Source of the DNA: Pseudomonadota bacterium
GTDB taxonomy: Bacteria; Pseudomonadota; Gammaproteobacteria; Steroidobacterales; Steroidobacteraceae
Reading direction: 5' to 3'
DNA length: 64,000 nucleotides
NCBI GenBank assembly: GCA_023423065.1
Contig: JAFAGC010000060.1
Coordinates: 1 to 64,000 of the forward strand
Positions within the stretch are counted from its first letter, which is position 1. Every line of letters starts with the position of its first letter. Positions 15,739 to 23,468 of the stretch are shown piece by piece. The position numbers and the translations under genes are program-made. Under the pieces are notes generated by a model. It was not told the origin of the DNA, ran no database searches, and saw only the letters and a program-made list of their open reading frames with translations.

Positions 15739-15966
15739 TCAATGGGTTATGCGGGGCGGGCGACGGCGGGCGGAAGGCGCACCCAGGCTGGCACGCAGCG
15801 CGACGGCCATGGCGGCCTCGCCCCTCAGCAGCGATTTCCATCCGATCTCGATCCCCTTCCGTCGGCCCTTCTTCGTGAGCTTGAACCCGTCGGGGTCGAC
15901 GGTGAGCACGAACGCGTCCTTGCCTACCTTCAGTTCCCGCTTGAGGGGCTTGTCGAGCCGGGTCAT
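15739..15966 (-). CDS. Small conserved hypothetical protein (75 aa)
   Basis: The N-terminal part (MTRLDKPLKRELKVGKDAFVLTVDPDGFKLTKKGRRKGIEIGWKSLLRGEAAMAVAL) is compact and Lys/Arg rich, with a beta-hairpin-like middle (VLTVDPDGFKLTKKG). The last 15 residues are Arg/Pro rich and look less conserved. I know this only as a recurring hypothetical family in proteobacteria. It is divergent from the AraC gene with a 35-base gap, so the two may share a control region. Confidence 0.6.
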   Translation of the reverse strand: MTRLDKPLKRELKVGKDAFVLTVDPDGFKLTKKGRRKGIEIGWKSLLRGEAAMAVALRASLGAPSARRRPPRITH

Positions 15967-16001
15967 GGCTTCACTCCTTCAGTAGCCATACTCTCCCCGC
16001 C

Positions 16002-16703
16002 ATGTTCATCCACTTCGACAGGGATCGGCCATCGGACTCGCCCTTCATCGAGCGGGTGTGGAGCTGCCATAGTGAATCCGGCGGGCGTTTCCTGGCCGTC
16101 GCCTCTTCGCATTGGGAATTCGTCGTCTCGCACGTCGCGGGCCAAACCACTTTCACCCTGCATGGGCCGGAAACGCAGCCGCGAGAAGTGGAATGCCCGC
16201 CGGATGGCGAGTGGTTTGCGATTCGTTTCAAGGCGGGGACGTACATGCCGGGCCTGCCGGTGTCGCGTCTCTTGAACGGCAACGACGTGACGCTGCCCCA
16301 CTCGTTCCGCGGGTGGTTCCGGCTCGAGGGGTTCACGTTCGAAATTCCGAGCTTCGACAACGCGGAGGTGTTCGTCGAGCAGCTCGTCAGGCGCGGCCTG
16401 CTGAGGCGTGATGCCGGCGTCGCCGCGGCGCTCGCCGGTGACGACGAAGCGATGAACACGCGCACGGCGCAGAGGCACTTCCTGCATGCCACGGGCATGA
16501 GCCACACAACCTTGAAGCAGATAGACCGCGCACGTCGCGCGACGCTGCTGCTTCGCGAGGGCCTCCCGCCCAGCGACGTCGCATACGAAGCCGGCTACTT
16601 CGACCAGGCGCATCTCACCCGTAGCCTGCGCAGACTCATCGGCGTGACGCCGCGTGGCATCGCGCGCGCCGAACGCCAGTTGTCGTTTCTGTACAAGACC
16701 TGA
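16002..16703 (+). CDS. AraC-family transcriptional regulator
   Basis: 233 residues. The N-terminal portion (about 1-130) is a compact sensor (FIERVWSCHSESGGRFLAVASSHWEFVVS). The C-terminal AraC DNA-binding domain (about 140-225) has the two helix-turn-helix pieces; the second includes PPSDVAYEAGYFDQAHLTRSLRRLIGVTPRG. Likely a local activator; targets unknown, with the adjacent DoxX-like gene 45 bases downstream a candidate. Confidence 0.85.
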   Translation: MFIHFDRDRPSDSPFIERVWSCHSESGGRFLAVASSHWEFVVSHVAGQTTFTLHGPETQPREVECPPDGEWFAIRFKAGTYMPGLPVSRLLNGNDVTLPHSFRGWFRLEGFTFEIPSFDNAEVFVEQLVRRGLLRRDAGVAAALAGDDEAMNTRTAQRHFLHATGMSHTTLKQIDRARRATLLLREGLPPSDVAYEAGYFDQAHLTRSLRRLIGVTPRGIARAERQLSFLYKT

Positions 16704-16748
16704 CCGCCGCGCGCCGCCTATCTTCTGCGCCCCGACTGGAGGGCAAAG

Positions 16749-17138
16749 ATGCGAGGGCGAAGCAAGATGTGGTGGACGGGTTTCGCGATGAGCGCAATCG
16801 CGGTGTTGTTCCTGCTGATGGACGCGGGCGCGAAGCTCGCCGCGATCCCGCAGGTGCTCGAGGCCGGCGAACAGATCGGTTATCCGGGCGCGGACATGGC
16901 GCGCAAGCTCGGCGCGATCCCGCTCGTGTGCACGCTTTTGTACCTGTGGCCGCGCACGAGCGTGCTGGGCGCCATCCTGGTCACGGCGTTTCTCGGCGGC
17001 GCGGTCGCGACTCACGTGCGGCTCGGCAATCCGCTGTTCTCGCACGTGCTGTTCGGCGCGTACGTGGGCGTGTTGTTGTGGGGTGGCCTCGTGCTGCGCG
17101 AGCCGAGATTGAAGGCGCTGCTGTTCGCGCCGGCCTGA
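16749..17138 (+). CDS. DoxX-like membrane protein
   Basis: 129 residues with about four hydrophobic segments (WWTGFAMSAIAVLFLLMDA; LVCTLLYLWP; VLGAILVTAFLGGAVATHV; LFGAYVGVLLWGGLVL). The order and the GYPGADMARKLGAI motif match the small DoxX-like family, often near AraC- or TetR-type regulators. Function is not well defined; it may act in quinone or stress biology. It lies 45 bases after the AraC gene and is probably controlled by it. Confidence 0.8.
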   Translation: MRGRSKMWWTGFAMSAIAVLFLLMDAGAKLAAIPQVLEAGEQIGYPGADMARKLGAIPLVCTLLYLWPRTSVLGAILVTAFLGGAVATHVRLGNPLFSHVLFGAYVGVLLWGGLVLREPRLKALLFAPA

Positions 17139-17152
17139 AGAAGAATTGCGCC

Positions 17153-17395
17153 TCAGAAGAGGTCGCGCCCCTTCGGCAGCTTCTTGAAGTGCTCGGCGAT
17201 CTTCCTGCCGACGGTGCGCGCGTCCTCGTCCGCTTTCGTGCTGCCGGACTCGCGCCGGATGAGCTCGTCCATCTGCGCCTGCCGCTCGAGGTTCTCGACG
17301 TCGATGACGGGCGTCTTGAGATCGGGCAGATCGCGTTCCGCGATCGTGCGCGCTGCCGCGTCCGGATCGAAGCTGGGTTGTCGACGTTCTTCCAT
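17153..17395 (-). CDS. Small acidic/basic hypothetical protein (80 aa)
   Basis: MEERRQPSFDPDAAARTIAERDLPDLKTPVIDVENLERQAQMDELIRRESGSTKADEDARTVGRKIAEHF and a final KKLPKGRDLF. It is strongly charged and predicted mostly helical, without a signal. A GGAG lies before the ATG at 17395; an upstream ATG at 17425 adds ten residues. No family recognised. Confidence 0.55.
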   Translation of the reverse strand: MEERRQPSFDPDAAARTIAERDLPDLKTPVIDVENLERQAQMDELIRRESGSTKADEDARTVGRKIAEHFKKLPKGRDLF

Positions 17396-17738
17396 GCCGC
17401 GTCTCCGTTGTGCCACGGCGAGCATCGTCCCGGTGATGCGGGTAACGGGTCATAGGCGCCGGCCGACGATGGGCGTAAGCACCTATTCCTGATCGCATGG
17501 AGTCCCACGACCAATCAATGTGTTGCCCTCGACGGAACGTCCGTCGGGGTGGCCCGATAAGGAAAGACTCCTTTCCTCGGGCGGCACATAAGTCAAGAAG
17601 TCTTTACCGACCGCGGGCGACCAGAATCTCCCCGAAAGCGTTCCTGCCCCATTTTCCGCCACAATTGCCGCACTGGATTTGCAGCTTCGGGCAGTGAACT
17701 GAAGGTGCGTCGATCCACCTCGCTGTCCCGGAGCCTTC
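17396..17738. other. Intergenic region before the alpha-2-macroglobulin gene
   Basis: No convincing gene. Two small dyads are seen: GACGGA-ACG-TCCGTC (17531-17545) and AGGAAAG-ACTC-CTTTCCT (17560-17577). The macroglobulin promoter is presumably to the right of these, but I cannot pick its elements. The ATG at 17739 is preceded by GGAGCCTTC. Confidence 0.5.
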
Positions 17739-20700
17739 ATGATCCGAAAACTCGCCTGCGCCGCCCTCGCGGCGGCGCTGTTCCTGACTGCAAGCTGCAC
17801 GAAGACCACCGACACGCTGGTCGCCGAAAAGCCCACCGTCGCGCCCGCCGACCCGCTGTGGTCGCAGCTCATCTCCGCGCATTCCGCCGGCGCCATTTCA
17901 CGCCGCTCTCCGCTGCGGATCGCGTTCGCGAACGACGTCGTGAGCGCGGACAAGGTCGGATCGGATGCCTCCGCGCACGTCGTCATCGAACCCGCGTTCA
18001 AGGGCGACATCACGTTCGCCAGCACGCGCGAGATCGTCGCGGCTCCGGCGAGTGGCGAGCTCGCGCCCGGAACCACCTACAAGGTGAGGATCAACGGCGC
18101 CGGGCTCTCCGGCATCGATGCGAAGCTGAAGCCGTACGAATTCCTGGTCGAAACGCTCACGCCCAACTTCGACGTCACGACGCACGGACTCGACGTCGAT
18201 CCGTCGCACGAGGACCGCATGATCCTGCGCGGCACGGTCACGACGGCGGACGTCGAGGACGCCGCGAAGGTCGAGAAAGTCGTGCACGCGGATCTTGCCG
18301 GCGCGCTGCTGCCGATCACGTGGACCCACGACGCGGCCAATCAGAAACACGAGTTCGCGATCGGCTCGATCGTGCGCGCGGTGGAGCGGCGCGTGATGAA
18401 GGTGTCGTGGGACGGCGCGCCGCTCGGCATCGCGACCGCAAACGCGCAGGAACTCGACGTTCCCGGGCGCAACGACTTCACGGTGACGATGGCGCAGGCG
18501 TTGCAGACGAATGGGCAACGCCGGGTGATCGTGCAGTTCTCGGAGCGCCTCGACACGAAGCAGAACCTGAAGGGCCTGGTGCGCCTGTCGCAGGGTCAGT
18601 TCATAACGCAGGTCCGCGACCACGTCCTCACCCTGTACGTGACGGACGACATCGTCGGCGACGTGACGCTCACGCTGGACGAGGCGTTGCGCAGCCGCTC
18701 CGGTGGCGCGTTGTCGGGTGAAAAATCGTTCTCGCTGACGTTCACGACCACCAAGCCGCAGGTACGCTTCGTCGGCAAGGGCGTGATCCTGCCGGACGCG
18801 GCGCGTCTCACGGTGCCGTTCGAAGCTGTCAGCGCGCGCGCCGTGCGCGTGACGGCGCTGCAGGTGTTCGAGGACAACATTCCGCAGTTCCTGCAGGTGA
18901 ACAAGCTCGACGGCTCGCAGGAGATGGGCCGCGTCGGCCGCATCCTGTGGACCAGGACCGTGCCGCTCTCCTCGCCCGTGCCGGGACGCTGGACGCGTTA
19001 CGACCTCGACGTCACGGAGCTCACGAAGAAACATCCCGGTGGTTTGTTCCAGCTCAAGATCGCGCTCGCGCCGGGCGACGGCGTCTGGGAATGCCCGGCG
19101 GACGAGCTCGCTGCCGCGGCCGGCGCGCAGCAGGAGATCAGGAACCAGGAGGACGGCGACACCTACGACCCGACCAACTGGGACTACTACCAGGATTACT
19201 GGGACGGGGAATCGATCGACTGGAACCAGCGCGACAATCCCTGCAGCGCGTCTTACTACCGCTACGCGCAGGGCATCCGCGCGACGCGCAACCTGCTGGC
19301 GTCGAACATCGGTTTGCTGGCCAAGCGCGGCGCGGGCGGCAAACTACTGATCGCGGCCACGGCACTGGATACGTCGGCGCCGCTCGCGGGCGTCAAGGTC
19401 GACGCGATCAACTACCAGAACCAGGTGCTGGCCTCGGCGAGTACGGACCGCGACGGCCTGGTCGAGCTCGCGCCGAAGGGCCAGCCGTACGCGCTGATCG
19501 CGACGCAGAACGGCCGCAAGGGTTACCTGCGCGTGAGCAACGGCAGCGCCCTGCCCGTCAGCCACTTCGACGTGGGCGGCGAAGCGGTGGTGAACGGCCT
19601 CAAGGGCTATCTCTACGGCGACCGCGGTGTGTGGCGGCCGGGCGATTCCATCTACCTGACGTTCGCGCTGCAGGACAAGCAGAAGACGCTGCCGGCCAAC
19701 CACCCCGTGACCATCGAGCTGCGCAATCCGCGCAACCAGCTCGTACAGACGGTGACGAACACGGCGCCGGTGGGACAGTTCTACGCCTTCGAGCTCAAGA
19801 CCGAGCCGGATGCGCTGACCGGAGACTGGACCGCGACGGCGCTGGTGGGCGGCACGTCGTTCCGCAAGACCTTGAAGGTCGAAACGGTGATGCCGAACCG
19901 GCTGAAGATCGACCTGGACCTCGGGCCGGGCGACGTGCTCGAGAGCAACCCGCTCGAGGCCGGGCTCTCCGCGCAATGGCTGTCCGGCGCGACGGCGGCG
20001 AACCTGCGCGCGGCGATCGAGCTGACGCTGAAGCCGACGACCACGCGATTCACGCGCAACACGGACTTCATCTTCGACGATCCGGCGCGTTCGTTCTCGG
20101 GTCAGCCGCTCGCGTTGTTCGACGGCAACCTCGACGACGACGGCAAGGTGCGTTTCGAGAAGCGGCTCGAACTACCGAAGGACGTGCCGGGCATGTTGTC
20201 GGCCACGTTCGTCACGCGGGTGTTCGAGAACGGCGGCGCGTTCAGCATCGCGCGCGAGACGCGCACGATCGCGGCGTTCGACCGCTATGTCGGATTGCGC
20301 ATGCCGAAGGGTGACGTCGCGCGCGACATGTTGCTGACCGACCAGAAACACGTCGTCGAGCTCGCGACGCTCGATGCGGGGGGCAAGCCGGTCAGCGTCG
20401 ACAAGTTGCAGGTGGCGCTCTACAAGATCCAGTGGAAATGGTGGTGGGACCAGAACGGCGACTCGCTCGCGCAGTACGCGCAGGGCGAGAGCCAGTCGAT
20501 GATCCAGTCGGACACGGTCGCCACGAAGGATGGCAAGGGTCAGTGGACGTTCGAGATCAAGTATCCCGAATGGGGCCGCTATCTGCTGCGCGTGTGCGAC
20601 GTGAGCGGCGGGCATTGCACCGGCCGCACGTTCTATATCGACTGGCCTAGCTGGGCCGGTAACGCGCGGGACCAGTCCGGCCCCGCGGCGAACATCCTCA

Positions 20701-23420
20701 CGCTCACCTCCGACAAGGAGGAGTACAAGGTCGGCGAGACGGCGGTGATCCAACTACCCGAAGCGAGCCAGGGCCGCGCGCTGCTCACACTGGAGACGGG
20801 CAGCCGCATCATCGAGTACCGCTGGCTGGAGGCGAAGCCGAAGCAGAACCGCGTGAACATCCCGATCACTGCGGACATGGCGCCGAACGTGTATGCGGCG
20901 GTGACTCTGGTGCAGCCGCATGCCGGCAAGAACAACGACCGGCCGATCCGCCTGTATGGCGTGATCCCGCTCAAGGTCAGCGATCCGGCGACGAAGATCG
21001 CGCCGGTGGTCACGACCGCGGCGGAATGGAAACCGGCCGCCAAGGCGTCCATCCAGGTGTCCGAGACCTCGGGCCGCGCGATGAACTACACGCTCGCCGT
21101 GGTCGACGAGGGGTTGTTAGGGCTGACCAACTTCAAGACGCCCAACCTGCACGCGGAGTTCTACAAGCGCGAGGCGCTCGGTGTGGCGACCTGGGACCTG
21201 TTCGACGACGTCGCGGGCGCGTACGGCGGTGAGCTGGATCGACTGCTCGCGCTCGGTGGTTCGGACGGCGCCGAGAAGGTGGATCCGGAGAAGTCGAAGT
21301 CGCGTTTCCCGCCGGTCGTGAAGTTCCTCGGACCGTTCGCGTTGAAGGCGGGCGAGAAACGCTCGCACGAAGTCACGCTGCCGCAGTACGTCGGCGCGGT
21401 GCGCGTCATGCTGGTCGCGGGCGACGGCAGCGCGTACGGATCGGCGGAGAAGTCCGTGTTCGTGCGCCAGCCGCTCATGATCCTGCCGACGCTGCCGCGC
21501 GTGGTCGGGCCGGAGGAATCGATCACGATGCCGGTGTCCGTGTTCGCGGGTGATGCGTCGATCAAGGACGTGACACTGAGCATGGAACTGGACGGCCGCT
21601 TCACGCCCGTGGGCGCGAAGTCGACCGCCCTCACCTTCGCGAAGCCGGAGGAGAAGCTCGGGTTCCTGTCGCTCAAGTCGGGCGCCAGGCTCGGTGCGGG
21701 CAAGATCCGCGTGATCGCCACGAGCGGCAAACATCGCGCCGAGGCGGACATCTGGCTCGAGGTGCGCAGCCCGAACGTGCCGGTGACGCGCATCGTGCGT
21801 GGCAAGGCCGAGGCTGGCGGTTCCTGGTCGGAGACGATCAAGGGCTTCGGGCTCGAAGGCACGCACACGGCGACCTTGGAGGTGTCCTCGCTCCCGCCGC
21901 TGAACCTCGACGGGCGGCTCGATTACCTGATCCGTTATCCGCACGGCTGCCTCGAGCAGGTGACCTCGGGCGCGTTCCCGCAGGTCTATCTACCTGCGCT
22001 CCTCAAGCTGGACGAGAAGCGCCGCGCGGAGGTGGAAAACAACGTGCGCGCCGGCATCGCCCGCCTGCGCGGTTTCCAGCAGCCGAACGGCGGCTTCGTC
22101 TACTGGCCGGGCGGCTGGTCGACGGACTTCGGCCTCGGCTGGCGCGACGACTGGGGCACGACGTACGCCGGTCACTTCCTGCTCGAAGCCGAACGCGCGG
22201 GATTCGACGTGCCGGCGGACATGAAGGCGTCCTGGCTGCGCTACCAGAAAGGCGCGGCGCAGCGCTGGGATGCGAACTCCTTGCGCAATGCCAGCAGCAT
22301 CAGCGCGGGCGTGGCCGAAGCGGCGCGCTACGCGCAGGCGTACCGGCTGTACACGCTGGCGCTGGCGCAGCAGCCTGAGCTCGGCGCGATGAACCGGCTG
22401 CGCGAGTCGACGACGATGTCCGCGGGCGAACGCTGGCTGCTCGCGGCGGCGTATCGGCTCGCAAACCAGCCTGATGCGGCGGCGGCCCTGGTCAGGGGCG
22501 AGAAGCTGGACGTGATCGTCGGGCCGGCGGCCGAATACACCTTCGGTTCGCGACTGCGCGACCGGGCGATCGTCTTGCAGACACTCGCGTTGATGGGACG
22601 TGAGGCCGAGGCGGCTCGGCTCGTAGACCAGGTCTCCGCGGAGCTCGCCGATGGGACGTGGCACAGCACGCAGTCGGTCGCGTTCGCTCTGGTGTCGGTG
22701 GCGCGCTGGGCGCAGGCGAAGCCGCCGGAGCCCTTCACGTTCGAGTACACGGCGGGCAATGCGCGGCCGGTGAAGATCGCGGCCGACTCACCGGTGGTGG
22801 TGGTCGAACTACCTGCGCCGTCCGCGGCGGGCATGCCGCTCGCGGTGCGCAATTCCTCCGGCCGTGCGCTGCACTTCACGACCGCGGTGCGCGGCATCGC
22901 GCGCAGCGGCGAGGAAGACGTGGCGTCGAACGGACTCGCGCTCGAGATCAGCTACTCCGGTGCGGCGGGTAATCCGCTGCCGAGCGTGAACCGGGTCATC
23001 CAGGGCAGCGACCTGATCGCGGACATCACGGTGCGCAACGTGAGCTCGCGGCGCCTGACGAACATCGCGTTGACGCAACTGGTGCCCGCCGGCTGGGAGA
23101 TCCGCAACGAACGCATGGACGGGGGCGATCCGCTCGGCACGGTGACTTCGGCGCAGCCGCGCCGCACGTCCTGGTGGTGGGGGCCGGATGGCTCGGCGGA
23201 TGCGACGAACAAGGCGGCCGAGTATGTCGACATTCGCGACGACCGCGTGATGCAGTACTTCTCGCTGCGCGCCGGAGACACGATCACGTTCCGCACGCGG
23301 CTGAATGCCGCCTACCTGGGTCGCTACTATCTACCCGGGTTGTCGGCGGAGGCGATGTACGACGCCACGCAGCAGGCGCGGCTCGCGGGACAGTGGGTCG
23401 AGGTGGTGCCACGGAAGTGA
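17739..23420 (+). CDS. Bacterial alpha-2-macroglobulin family lipoprotein
   Basis: 1893 residues. A lipoprotein signal (MIRKLACAALAAALFLTASC) ends at a lipobox Cys at about residue 20. Many beta (MG) domains follow, one preceding TTAYDLDV-type segments. The thioester signature CLEQ occurs in YPHGCLEQVTSG (about residue 1409), with the following TED helical domain (GFQQPNGGFVYWPGG; a His/Asp-rich region). These proteins trap attacking proteases and sit in the periplasm, attached to the inner or outer membrane by lipid. The pbpC gene follows 48 bases later, the standard yfhM-pbpC pairing. Length and motif agree with the class that keeps the thioester. Confidence 0.92.
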   Translation: MIRKLACAALAAALFLTASCTKTTDTLVAEKPTVAPADPLWSQLISAHSAGAISRRSPLRIAFANDVVSADKVGSDASAHVVIEPAFKGDITFASTREIVAAPASGELAPGTTYKVRINGAGLSGIDAKLKPYEFLVETLTPNFDVTTHGLDVDPSHEDRMILRGTVTTADVEDAAKVEKVVHADLAGALLPITWTHDAANQKHEFAIGSIVRAVERRVMKVSWDGAPLGIATANAQELDVPGRNDFTVTMAQALQTNGQRRVIVQFSERLDTKQNLKGLVRLSQGQFITQVRDHVLTLYVTDDIVGDVTLTLDEALRSRSGGALSGEKSFSLTFTTTKPQVRFVGKGVILPDAARLTVPFEAVSARAVRVTALQVFEDNIPQFLQVNKLDGSQEMGRVGRILWTRTVPLSSPVPGRWTRYDLDVTELTKKHPGGLFQLKIALAPGDGVWECPADELAAAAGAQQEIRNQEDGDTYDPTNWDYYQDYWDGESIDWNQRDNPCSASYYRYAQGIRATRNLLASNIGLLAKRGAGGKLLIAATALDTSAPLAGVKVDAINYQNQVLASASTDRDGLVELAPKGQPYALIATQNGRKGYLRVSNGSALPVSHFDVGGEAVVNGLKGYLYGDRGVWRPGDSIYLTFALQDKQKTLPANHPVTIELRNPRNQLVQTVTNTAPVGQFYAFELKTEPDALTGDWTATALVGGTSFRKTLKVETVMPNRLKIDLDLGPGDVLESNPLEAGLSAQWLSGATAANLRAAIELTLKPTTTRFTRNTDFIFDDPARSFSGQPLALFDGNLDDDGKVRFEKRLELPKDVPGMLSATFVTRVFENGGAFSIARETRTIAAFDRYVGLRMPKGDVARDMLLTDQKHVVELATLDAGGKPVSVDKLQVALYKIQWKWWWDQNGDSLAQYAQGESQSMIQSDTVATKDGKGQWTFEIKYPEWGRYLLRVCDVSGGHCTGRTFYIDWPSWAGNARDQSGPAANILTLTSDKEEYKVGETAVIQLPEASQGRALLTLETGSRIIEYRWLEAKPKQNRVNIPITADMAPNVYAAVTLVQPHAGKNNDRPIRLYGVIPLKVSDPATKIAPVVTTAAEWKPAAKASIQVSETSGRAMNYTLAVVDEGLLGLTNFKTPNLHAEFYKREALGVATWDLFDDVAGAYGGELDRLLALGGSDGAEKVDPEKSKSRFPPVVKFLGPFALKAGEKRSHEVTLPQYVGAVRVMLVAGDGSAYGSAEKSVFVRQPLMILPTLPRVVGPEESITMPVSVFAGDASIKDVTLSMELDGRFTPVGAKSTALTFAKPEEKLGFLSLKSGARLGAGKIRVIATSGKHRAEADIWLEVRSPNVPVTRIVRGKAEAGGSWSETIKGFGLEGTHTATLEVSSLPPLNLDGRLDYLIRYPHGCLEQVTSGAFPQVYLPALLKLDEKRRAEVENNVRAGIARLRGFQQPNGGFVYWPGGWSTDFGLGWRDDWGTTYAGHFLLEAERAGFDVPADMKASWLRYQKGAAQRWDANSLRNASSISAGVAEAARYAQAYRLYTLALAQQPELGAMNRLRESTTMSAGERWLLAAAYRLANQPDAAAALVRGEKLDVIVGPAAEYTFGSRLRDRAIVLQTLALMGREAEAARLVDQVSAELADGTWHSTQSVAFALVSVARWAQAKPPEPFTFEYTAGNARPVKIAADSPVVVVELPAPSAAGMPLAVRNSSGRALHFTTAVRGIARSGEEDVASNGLALEISYSGAAGNPLPSVNRVIQGSDLIADITVRNVSSRRLTNIALTQLVPAGWEIRNERMDGGDPLGTVTSAQPRRTSWWWGPDGSADATNKAAEYVDIRDDRVMQYFSLRAGDTITFRTRLNAAYLGRYYLPGLSAEAMYDATQQARLAGQWVEVVPRK

Positions 23421-23468
23421 GCGGCAGCATGAGCCCCAACACGAACCCGGGAGCATGAGCGCGCGCGC